Part shown: positions 39,995 through 48,100 of the stretch, in pieces | Layout of the letters: every line of letters begins with the position of its first letter | Numbering within the stretch: position 1 is the stretch's first letter | Assembly (NCBI GenBank): GCA_945862165.1 | Contig: CAMAXI010000003.1 | Span: forward strand, 1-64,000 | Length of the DNA stretch: 64,000 bases | Source: Chryseobacterium gleum | GTDB lineage: Bacteria; Bacteroidota; Bacteroidia; Flavobacteriales_D; Crocinitomicaceae | Direction of reading: 5' to 3' | Notes under the pieces: model-generated | What the model was told of the DNA's origin: nothing | Seen by the model: the letters and a program-made list of their open reading frames with translations, nothing else | Database searches by the model: none | Position numbers and translations under genes: made by a program

Positions 39995-41335
39995 CTAGAT
40001 TTTGGAATTTCCTTTCTTTTGGCCACGTGTTTGTCTTTTTTTGTATTTGTCTTTTATGGAACGTTTGTATGAACCACCAAGATTTACTTTTTTATTTTTA
40101 TCTATTTTTTCGTGGAAAGCACCTTTTGAATTTTTAATCGTAGCCTCAGGCATATAATTCACCCCAGGCATTACCGGTTTTTCAGATTCTAAAAGAATTT
40201 CAGATACTTCATAGGATTCAGGAAGCTCATTTACTTCAACCGTCATTTTCATTAAAGCTTCGATATTGTTTTTATTTTCTTCGTCAAAAGGAGTAACGAA
40301 AGAAATTGCAATACCATCTTTATCTGCACGACCTGTTCGTCCAATACGGTGAATATAATTCGTTGGTTCTTCAGGCATATCAAAATTAATGACATGTGTT
40401 ACATCTGAAATATCTAATCCACGCGAAACTAAATCTGTTGCAATCAATCCTCTGTGAGTTTCATTTTGAAAATTTCGCAAGGCACTAAAGCGGTAATTTT
40501 GAGATTTATTAGAATGTATGATTCCAAATTGCTCTGGAAAATTTGCATCAACAATTTCAAAAAGCATATCTGCGACCTTTCTACTTTTGGTAAAAACTAA
40601 CACTTTACTTATTTCTGGATTATTTTCAATTAAATTAATTAGCAGATTTACTTTAGAATGAAAATTAGGAACATTGTAGATGGATTGTTTAATCTTCTCA
40701 ATTGGAGTTCCATGTGCGGCCGCTTCTATTTTCTCCGGATTATTAAAATATTCATCAATTAAAAACTCTACATCTTCATGCATTGTTGCTGAAAACAAAA
40801 GTGTTTGACGTTTTGGAGGTAATAATTCAAGAATATTTTTGAGTTGCGTACGGAAACCTAAATTCAACATTTCATCCATCTCATCGATAATAACTTTTTG
40901 AACAGCCTTCAACTTTAAGGATCCATTTAATGCTAAATCATAAAAACGACCTGGAGTAGCCACCACAATGTCTTGTCCATCCAATATAATATCTATCTGT
41001 GTATTGATACTAACACCTCCGTAAACGCCACAAACACGCACATTCATATAAGTAGTTAATTTTTCAATTTCCTCCACTATTTGCATTACTAATTCCCGTG
41101 TTGGAACTAAAATCACACAACGTGGTTCATATTGTTTCGCAAATTTGTACATATTCAGAATTGGCAAAAGAAAGGCAAGTGTTTTACCTGTACCAGTCTG
41201 CGCTAAACCAACCACATCTTTTCCGGACATAATAACTGAAAAAGCTTTTTGTTGAATTGTCGTTGGAGTCGTAAACCCCTGATCATCTAGGGCTTTCAAT
41301 ATATTTTTATGTAAGTTTAAGTCGTGAAACAACAT
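39995..41335 (-). CDS. DEAD-box RNA helicase
   Basis: 446 residues. Q motif region, motif I AQTGTGKT, Ia PTRELVMQI, Ib TPGRF, II DEMD (for DEAD), III SAT, IV VLVFTKSRK, V TDLVSRGLDI and VI HRIGRTGRADK, with a basic tail (GGSYKRSIKDKYKKRQTRGQ) for RNA binding. It remodels RNA in ribosome assembly or mRNA decay, probably RhlE/CsdA-like; the exact subgroup is not fixed. Confidence 0.88.
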   Translation of the reverse strand: MLFHDLNLHKNILKALDDQGFTTPTTIQQKAFSVIMSGKDVVGLAQTGTGKTLAFLLPILNMYKFAKQYEPRCVILVPTRELVMQIVEEIEKLTTYMNVRVCGVYGGVSINTQIDIILDGQDIVVATPGRFYDLALNGSLKLKAVQKVIIDEMDEMLNLGFRTQLKNILELLPPKRQTLLFSATMHEDVEFLIDEYFNNPEKIEAAAHGTPIEKIKQSIYNVPNFHSKVNLLINLIENNPEISKVLVFTKSRKVADMLFEIVDANFPEQFGIIHSNKSQNYRFSALRNFQNETHRGLIATDLVSRGLDISDVTHVINFDMPEEPTNYIHRIGRTGRADKDGIAISFVTPFDEENKNNIEALMKMTVEVNELPESYEVSEILLESEKPVMPGVNYMPEATIKNSKGAFHEKIDKNKKVNLGGSYKRSIKDKYKKRQTRGQKKGNSKI

Positions 41336-41340
41336 CTTAT

Positions 41341-41425
41341 GGGAATATGAATTATGGGTTATGGGTTATGAATTAGTGAAATTAGTGATTTTCAGCCATA
41401 ATTCATAATTCAGAATTCAGAATTA
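41341..41425. repeat. Low-complexity intergenic tract of ATTATGGGTT/AATTCAGAATTC words
   Basis: GAATTATGGGTTATGGGTTA, then CATAATTCATAATTCAGAAT and a further TCAGAATTACAG. Imperfect 7-10-bp repeats upstream of the DEAD-box start. Similar word tracts occur at 55700 and 58976. Confidence 0.5.
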
Positions 41426-41444
41426 CAGAGGTCATACTTAATGA

Positions 41445-41645
41445 ACCGCAACTAATTTATCGTTAAACAACTCCAATATCTTACATCGCATTCAATGGAT
41501 TTCCGTGTCTGATAAAAGTATCGGCATTTTTTCAGTGGTTGGAAAAGAAGTTGGAAAAGAGTATAAATCGTTGAAGGATATCCTAGAAATAGATAAAGAA
41601 GATAGACCTAAAAGTTTTATAAAATTGGATCGATTCATCCTATAA
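41445..41645 (+). pseudogene. Open remnant without start codon, unrecognised
   Basis: 66 sense codons between TGA (41442) and TAA (41643), with no ATG. The reading looks protein-like rather than random (HRIQWISVSDKSIGIFS, KEVGKEYKSLKDILEIDKED). It may be the C-terminal remnant of a lost gene. The opposite-strand reading (41492-41698) is judged a shadow. Family not recognised. Confidence 0.3.
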
Positions 41646-41676
41646 AATTTAAGAAACATTACACATAATTCGACTA

Positions 41677-41769
41677 CTAGCGCGTTAACATTTCCCAAAA
41701 TTCCTTTTGAATATCCTTACTTCTATTTTTAGCATACCAAAGGTGTAATTCCTTTTTGAATCGTTTCAT
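41677..41769 (-). CDS. Possible 30-residue ORF or gene fragment
   Basis: MKRFKKELHLWYAKNRSKDI followed by QKEFWEMLTR and TAG. Basic, Trp/Phe-containing, with AT-rich flanks. It could be a small protein or the end of a decayed gene; it lies beside the remnant at 41445. No promoter or homologue is evident to me. Confidence 0.2.
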   Translation of the reverse strand: MKRFKKELHLWYAKNRSKDIQKEFWEMLTR

Positions 41770-41877
41770 TTTTCATCTTTTCTTTTTTATACAATAGTAA
41801 CGAATGACAATGTGTTAAAATGCAACAAGAGTTACACAACTGATAAATTGTTATATTTACTTATAGAATGAGAAAAT

Positions 41878-42339
41878 ATGAAAAAAATAGCCTTATTTCC
41901 AGGTTCATTTGACCCATTTACCAAAGGACATGAAAGTGTAATTCAAAAAGCGATTCCATTATTTGATGAAATTGTAATTGGAATCGGAATAAACACTAGT
42001 AAAAATTATTTTTTTGAATTAGAAAAACGTAAGAATCAAATCTTACATATTTATAAGGATATCCCTAATATTCGCGTTACCACCTATCAAAAACTGACTG
42101 TAGAATATTGTCAAGAAATTGAGGCACGATATATTTTGCGTGGTTTGCGAGACACGAATGACTTTGAATACGAGAAAGCTATAGCACAGATGAATTTGCA
42201 AATTTCTGGAATTGAGACTGTGTTTTTTATGACAGATCCTGCAGTTGCTCCTATAAGCGCAACTATTGTTCGAGAGATTGCACGTAATAATGGAGATATT
42301 TCTTCGTTTGTATCATTATCTGCAATGCTTCTTTCATGA
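41878..42339 (+). CDS. coaD: Pantetheine-phosphate adenylyltransferase
   Basis: 153 residues, typical. Nucleotidyltransferase motif FPGSFDPFTKGHESV (HxGH equivalent) and the C-terminal ISATIVREIA. It makes dephospho-CoA from ATP and 4'-phosphopantetheine. The ATG of the next gene overlaps its TGA by 4 bases, so translation is coupled. Confidence 0.95.
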   Translation: MKKIALFPGSFDPFTKGHESVIQKAIPLFDEIVIGIGINTSKNYFFELEKRKNQILHIYKDIPNIRVTTYQKLTVEYCQEIEARYILRGLRDTNDFEYEKAIAQMNLQISGIETVFFMTDPAVAPISATIVREIARNNGDISSFVSLSAMLLS

Positions 42340-43805
42340 AAAAATTAATTTATCTACTCCTTTTTACTTTTTCTATTGGTTTTTCTATTGCGCAATCAAC
42401 AGCAAAAATCAGTGGGGTAACAACTGGATTCGTAGGTAAAAAGATAGAATTTTATCTTGTTAAGGACTATTTATCCTTAAAAGATAGTTTAGTTGGCGAA
42501 GCTACCATTCAAAAAGACAGTAGTTTTCAAGTAGATATCGCTTTAGCACGTAGTGAAAAAGTAATTGTTAAGTGTTTCAAAAACACAGGTTTTATTTATG
42601 CTAGTCCTGGTGGATCCTATACAATTGCTTTACCTGACAAAGATCCATACAATGCTTTTCGACCACAAGGTAATAAAATTGAGATTGCTTTTTTAGACCT
42701 GCCAAAAACAGATATAAACTATAAAATTTTAGAATTTGACAATTGGGTGCACGATTTTTTAGGTGTCTATTTAAACCGTAAAACAACCTCCACACTTGAA
42801 TTCTCTAAACAACTAGATACTTTCAAATTAAATGTAGAAAAATACTACAAGGCTGACACTTCCAATTTTTTCAAGACTTATGTTCGGTTTAGTATCGCTT
42901 CATTGGACGATATAAATTGTATTGGCATGAAAACACGAATTGAAAAGTACATGTTGTACCTCAAGGATTTTCCAATTAATTATGAAAATGACAAATACAT
43001 GGATTACCTATGTTTATATTACAAAAATATTTTCTCCATGGTTTCTACGGAGATGAATCAAAAAATATATAAAGCAATTTTAAGTAGTAGTCCTTCCCAA
43101 TTAATGCGAACCCTGGGAGCTGACGCAACCCTTCGTAGTCCTCGTATTCGAGAATTAGTAGCAATTCAAGCACTTTCGGAAGTGTATAATGGCAAAGACT
43201 ATCCGAAATCAAACATACTTACCATGTTAGATAGTATTGCGCGCTTTGGATTATACAAACAACACCGAGGAATAGCAAAACGTATCGAAGAGCGATTGAC
43301 TGATTTAGCTCCTGGTATGAAAGCGCCAAATTTTCAGATCGTATCCATCAACCAACAGGATACAATTTCACTTCAATCCTATAATGGAAGTTATGTATAT
43401 CTTCAATTTGTTGACCCAACACTACAAGAGTCAAAAAAGCAGATTGAATTATTAGTCCCTCTCTACGAAAAATATGGTAAAACATTCCGTTTCATTACCA
43501 TCATTGAAGAAAACAATAAATTATCGAAGGAACAAAAAGTATTTTATGCTTCGATTCCTTGGGAGAAATATTTTTTGACATCCGATCATCCGATTTTTAA
43601 ACATTACTCCATCAAATCTTTTCCGAGTTATGTCATGATAGATGAAACAGGGATACTTCACTCCTACCCTGCAGCAGGACCAATTCCAAACGGTGAATAC
43701 GAAACGGTCGAAAAGGTTTTATATACCATAAAAAGAAAGATTGAGCTAGAGAAAATAAATAAGGAGAAATCCGGATTTGACGATATTTTTGACGATACAA
43801 AATAA
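42336..43805 (+). CDS. Exported thioredoxin-fold protein lacking the CxxC active site
   Basis: 489 residues. Signal peptide (about 1-19, ending SIAQ), an N-terminal beta domain like the DUF4369 region of Bacteroidota TlpA-type proteins (about 20-110), a helical middle and a C-terminal thioredoxin fold (about 325-470; LAPGMKAPNFQIV, YVYLQFVDPTLQESKKQIEL, FPSYVMIDETG). The position where redox TlpA proteins have WCGPC reads DPTLQ, so it cannot act as a CxxC reductase. A structural or binding role is inferred. Coupled to coaD. Confidence 0.75.
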   Translation: MKKLIYLLLFTFSIGFSIAQSTAKISGVTTGFVGKKIEFYLVKDYLSLKDSLVGEATIQKDSSFQVDIALARSEKVIVKCFKNTGFIYASPGGSYTIALPDKDPYNAFRPQGNKIEIAFLDLPKTDINYKILEFDNWVHDFLGVYLNRKTTSTLEFSKQLDTFKLNVEKYYKADTSNFFKTYVRFSIASLDDINCIGMKTRIEKYMLYLKDFPINYENDKYMDYLCLYYKNIFSMVSTEMNQKIYKAILSSSPSQLMRTLGADATLRSPRIRELVAIQALSEVYNGKDYPKSNILTMLDSIARFGLYKQHRGIAKRIEERLTDLAPGMKAPNFQIVSINQQDTISLQSYNGSYVYLQFVDPTLQESKKQIELLVPLYEKYGKTFRFITIIEENNKLSKEQKVFYASIPWEKYFLTSDHPIFKHYSIKSFPSYVMIDETGILHSYPAAGPIPNGEYETVEKVLYTIKRKIELEKINKEKSGFDDIFDDTK

Positions 43806-43840
43806 AAGGGATGTTGTTTTACAACATCCCTTTTATTTTT
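43804..43840 (+). terminator. Terminator after the coaD operon
   Basis: AAAAGGGATGTTG-TTTTA-CAACATCCCTTTT then ATTTTTG; 13-bp stem right after the stop codon. The stem word GGGATGTTG recurs in the palindromes at 45100 and 54240. Confidence 0.85.
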
Positions 43841-43844
43841 GTGG

Positions 43845-43964
43845 GCGCAACGCACTGCGGTATTTTTGGCGCAACGCATTGCGGTATTATGTGCGCAACG
43901 CATTGCGGTATTATGGGCGCAACGCATTGAGGCATTTTGGGCGCAACGCATTGCGCCCCTACTC
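43845..43964. repeat. 24-bp tandem repeat array, five units
   Basis: Units begin at 43845, 43869, 43893, 43917 and 43941, exactly 24 bases apart. Core GCGCAACGCATTGCGGTATT, each with a CGCAA-CGCA-TTGCG hairpin. Unit 5 ends in GCGCCCCTA and contains the stop codon of the adaptor gene (43959-43961). Confidence 0.92.
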
Positions 43965-45089
43965 TTCGGTGTTTTTTAATTTCATTAATAAGGAGTACGC
44001 ACCATTTATAACAACTGGAAATTCATTCAAATCCGTGTAATTTTCAATTTCAACAAACCCATTTTCTTTTGCGCCTACTTTTACAGCAATCATTTCAAAA
44101 GTTGTTTTATTGATCTGAATAAATACATTGTCTTTGTTTTCATAGCGTAAAATTGCGTTTTCAGAGATGGTATGTGCGCGTTTATTTTTCAATTCTACCT
44201 CTGCGTTCATATACATGCCTGGCACTAAATTTTTATCGTAATTTTTAAAATGGCAATGTACCTCTGTGTTTTTATCTGCAGAAAGGGAATGTCCAATTAA
44301 AATGATTTCTGTTTCGTATCTTTTAGATGGGTTACTATTATTATAAGTGATAACCTTTTGTCCAATTGCTAAAGAAGCCAAATCTTTCTCAAAAACAGAA
44401 ACATTTAAATGAATATCCGCAACATTTACTAACTCAAACAACACTTCGCTTGGTGTTAAATACTTGCCGATATTCGCATTTACTTTGGAGACATATCCAT
44501 TGATTGGCGATGTAATTGTTATGCGTTTAGAAATTTTGGTTTCATCCAATTTTTTAGGTTGAATGCCTATCAACTCTAAATTTTCTTCCAACGCTTTCAC
44601 ATTAATTTTAGCGTTTTTATATTCTCCTTCCGCAACTTGTACAATTTTATCACTGGAAGCTTTACTTGCGTTTAATTCACGCTGACGCAAGTACTCTCCT
44701 TCTACCACTTTCAATTTAACTTTCGCTAGCAGATACTCTTGTTGTAGACGAATATATTGTTGGTCTTCTAAAACTGCTAGCACTTGTCCTTTACGTACAA
44801 TTTTACCAGGAAGCATTTCAGTAGATTTTAGATAACCTCCAAGTGGCACACTTACCGAAATTAAATTTTGAGGCGGAACATCAATTTTTCCATTCAATTT
44901 TATAATCGAGGAAATTTCTTTTTCAATTAGTTCCGATGTTTGAATTTCCGCATTGACAATTTGTGCATTATTTAATTTTACCGAAGCACTCTGTACTTTA
45001 TTAGCAACTGGCACAGCTGTTTTATTTTCTTGTTTTTGTCCACAACCTAGAAGGGTTAAGATGGATATGGTAAGGAATATTTTTTTCAT
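43959..45089 (-). CDS. RND efflux periplasmic adaptor (CusB/HlyD family lipoprotein)
   Basis: 376 residues. Lipobox LLGC with Cys16, then the adaptor order: barrel-sandwich half (GKIDVPPQNLISVSVPLGGY), alpha-hairpin coiled coil (about 115-180; LQQEYLLAKVKLKVVEGEYL), second lipoyl half (ITSPINGYVSKVNANIGKYL), beta-barrel and membrane-proximal domain. It joins the inner-membrane pump to the outer-membrane channel. The pump gene lies upstream on the same strand. Its stop codon is inside a tandem repeat. Metal (Cu/Ag or Zn/Co/Cd) is inferred from the pump type. Confidence 0.88.
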   Translation of the reverse strand: MKKIFLTISILTLLGCGQKQENKTAVPVANKVQSASVKLNNAQIVNAEIQTSELIEKEISSIIKLNGKIDVPPQNLISVSVPLGGYLKSTEMLPGKIVRKGQVLAVLEDQQYIRLQQEYLLAKVKLKVVEGEYLRQRELNASKASSDKIVQVAEGEYKNAKINVKALEENLELIGIQPKKLDETKISKRITITSPINGYVSKVNANIGKYLTPSEVLFELVNVADIHLNVSVFEKDLASLAIGQKVITYNNSNPSKRYETEIILIGHSLSADKNTEVHCHFKNYDKNLVPGMYMNAEVELKNKRAHTISENAILRYENKDNVFIQINKTTFEMIAVKVGAKENGFVEIENYTDLNEFPVVINGAYSLLMKLKNTEE

Positions 45090-45099
45090 TTTTTTTGTT

Positions 45100-45121
45100 T
45101 TTTGGGATGTTACATTGCAAC
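45100..45121. repeat. Degenerate GGGATGTT...AACAT palindrome
   Basis: GGGATGTTACATTGCAACAT followed by ACTTACG. An imperfect relative of the perfect copy at 54240-54260, which is followed by CTTACGG. It lies just upstream of the adaptor start. Confidence 0.5.
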
Positions 45122-45154
45122 ATACTTACGTTTTTTTTTTGCGTTATATAATTA

Positions 45155-45172
45155 GTCGCGTGGCAACGCGAC
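45155..45172. repeat. Palindrome GTCGCGT-GGCA-ACGCGAC at the pump stop codon
   Basis: 7-bp GC-rich perfect stem. The pump's TAG (45174-45176) is one base from the stem. Confidence 0.75.
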
Positions 45173-45173
45173 T

Positions 45174-48100
45174 CTACAGGTTATTAATTTGGATTGCTAA
45201 TTGGTTATATTTCATTAATGCATCTTGATAATCACTCTGAATAGAAATACTTTGATTAATTAATATTGCCCATTCGAGGTAATCTATTTCCCCATTGACA
45301 AATTGTTTTTGAGCCGTCTCAAAAATTATTTTCGCATTCGGCAAGACTATATTTTCTAAATCGTTAATGATTTGACTTTGTGTTTCAAATTGTTTGAACA
45401 ATGCATCTATTTCATTTTGAATACGTATCTGTTCGGCATCAGATTGACTATTTACAATCATCGTATTGATTTTAGCCAATTTAATATTCTGACCTTGTTT
45501 CGAAAAAACAGGAATTTTCACACCAACTTGCCCTCCATTAAAACGGGAAGCATGCGTGTAAAAATTATTATCTGCTCCAAAACCATACATTGTTCCTGAA
45601 ACATACCCCAGGTTGATACCTGGTAAACATTTTGACTTTTCTAATTTTAATTGCGCAAGTGCAATTTTTCTTTCGGTATCCAGAAATTTGATACTTGGAA
45701 GTTCATTTAATAAAAGTCGCTTGTCGAGATTATTAACCAAATTCACTTTTTCGTTGGAGACCATAGGAACGAATTGATTTTTTGTGTTTAATAACAATTG
45801 AAAATGCATTTGTTCTATTGTAACAGCATCTTCCAATTGTCTTAACTGATTACCAATCTGGACGCGTTGATTTTCAATCTTTATTTTTTCTAAAATATTG
45901 GTTTCTCCCAAGCGAATTCGTAATTCAGCTTTCGAAAGATAGGTACTATAAATACTATCTATTCGTTGTAATAATTTACGTTTTTCAAATAAAACCAACA
46001 GTGAAAAATAGGAATTACCAACTTGAATTTTCAGTTCTTTCTCCTTTAATTCTACTTGAATTGTTGCCAATTTCCAATCTTCCTTAAACACATTTTTTCT
46101 TCGGGAATAAACTAACGGAAAATCAAGCGATTGTGTAACTGAAAAACGATTATCCGTATACCTACTATTTAGTCTGCCGAATTCACCCAATATATCTGTT
46201 GTATTCCAAGCAGTCGCAGTACGAATTAACTGTTCTTTATATTTTGCTTTTAAGATTTCATTTTTATACCCCAAATTATTCGCAATAGCACTGTCTAAAG
46301 CTGCTTCGTATGTAATTGGTTTTTGACCAAAAGATTGACTACTAAAGGATAATGTAACTAGCAACAAAATAACACTCACTTTTATGTTTGTTTTATTCGC
46401 ACTAAATTTCGTGACTTGCACATACAATACTGGTAAAACAAATAATGTTAATAATGTTGCAAGTAATAATCCTCCGATCACTACAGAAGCTAAAGGACGC
46501 TGCACTTCCGCTCCAGCTCCATGACTCATCGCCATTGGTAAAAAACCTAGAGAAGCAACAAATGCAGTCATTAAAACAGGTCTCATTCTAATTTTTGTAC
46601 CCATTAGCACAATTTTTTTTAGATCCATCATTCCTTCTATTTTCAAACGATTAAATTCTGCAATCAATACAATACCATTTAGTACTGCCACACCGAACAG
46701 AGCAATAAATCCAACACCTGCACTAATAGAGAAAGGGAGACCTAGAATTGCTAGTGCTAAAATTCCTCCAATTGCTGACAGCGGAATTGCAGAGAAAATA
46801 AGTAAGCCTTGTTTGACGGATTTAAATGCAAAGTACAAAAATATAAAAATTAGTAATAAAGCAAGAGGTACGGCTATTGACAAACGTTGTTTTGCTTGTT
46901 CTAAATTTTTAAATGACCCTCCATATTCTACCGTATAACCAGCTGGAAATTTAATGGATGCTTGTTCTTTCGCTTTTAATTCTTCCACGAGACTTTGTAC
47001 ATCTCTCCCTCGCGCATTAAATCCTATGACAATTCTTCGCTTGGTATTTTCTCGTTGAATTTGGTTTGGACCTTCTACAATTTCAACTTTCGCTAGTGTG
47101 CTTAAGGGTATTTGAACACCCGAATGAGTTCGTATTAAGAGATTTTGAACATCCGTTACATCCGTTCTACTTTCCTTTTCCATACGAACCACTAAATCAA
47201 ATCGTTTTTCACCTTCGTACACTTGTCCGGCTAGTTGTCCTGAAAAAGCTGCATTTACATTTCTATTAATATCTTGGATTGTCAAACCATATTGCGATAA
47301 CACGGAACGGTTGTAATTGATTACAATTTGAGGCATCCCAACTACCGATTCGACATATAAATCTGCTGCACCTTGAATTTTAGAAACCAACTTTCCAATA
47401 CGATTTGCATAAGCAGCCAAGGTATCTAAATCCTCCCCATAAATTTTACAAACAACATCTTGTCGTGCACCCGTCATCAATTCATTAAAACGCATTTGAA
47501 CTGGATATTGAAATCCAAAAGTTACTCCAGGAACGACTTCTAATGCTTTATGCATTTTCACTGCTAGTTCATCAAAAGTTTTTGCAGAGGTCCATTCTTT
47601 CTTATCTTTTAAGATTACCATTAAATCCGTTGCTTCCATTGGCATTGGGTCCGTTGGGATTTCGCCACTCCCCGTTTTACCCACTACTTTTATCACTTCC
47701 GGGAAATTTTCTAATAACACTTTTTCCGCTCTCAAGCACATTTCCATGGAAGATTGCAAACTTGTTCCTGTGAGTACCCGCGTTTCTACCGCGAAATCCC
47801 CTTCTTCCAAGGCCGGAATAAATTCTCCGCCTAAAGTTGTAAGAACAATTAAAGCAATTACAAAAAAAGCAATTACAAGTCCTACAATTGTTTTCGGTAT
47901 TTCTAGTGCTTTGGTTAGCATATTTTGATATAACCTTTCCACTTTTTCTAAAAAACGATCTGAAATATTAGGTTTCAATTTTACTTTTTTGGAAAGTAAG
48001 ATAGAACTCATCATTGGTACATACGTTAGTGAAAGAATAAATGCTCCAATTAAAGCAAATGCAACTGTTTGTGCCATTGGTTTAAACATCTTACCTTCAA

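Noticed and set aside
41492-41698. Minus-strand 68-codon ORF
   Set aside because: No family resemblance, and it opposes a more protein-like plus-strand reading; most likely chance.
43845-43964. CRISPR array
   Set aside because: Units are contiguous with no unique spacers and no cas genes are present.
43777-44040. Plus-strand ORF with repeated NALRYF-like octapeptides
   Set aside because: It is only the translation of the 24-bp tandem repeat; the real gene here is the adaptor on the minus strand.
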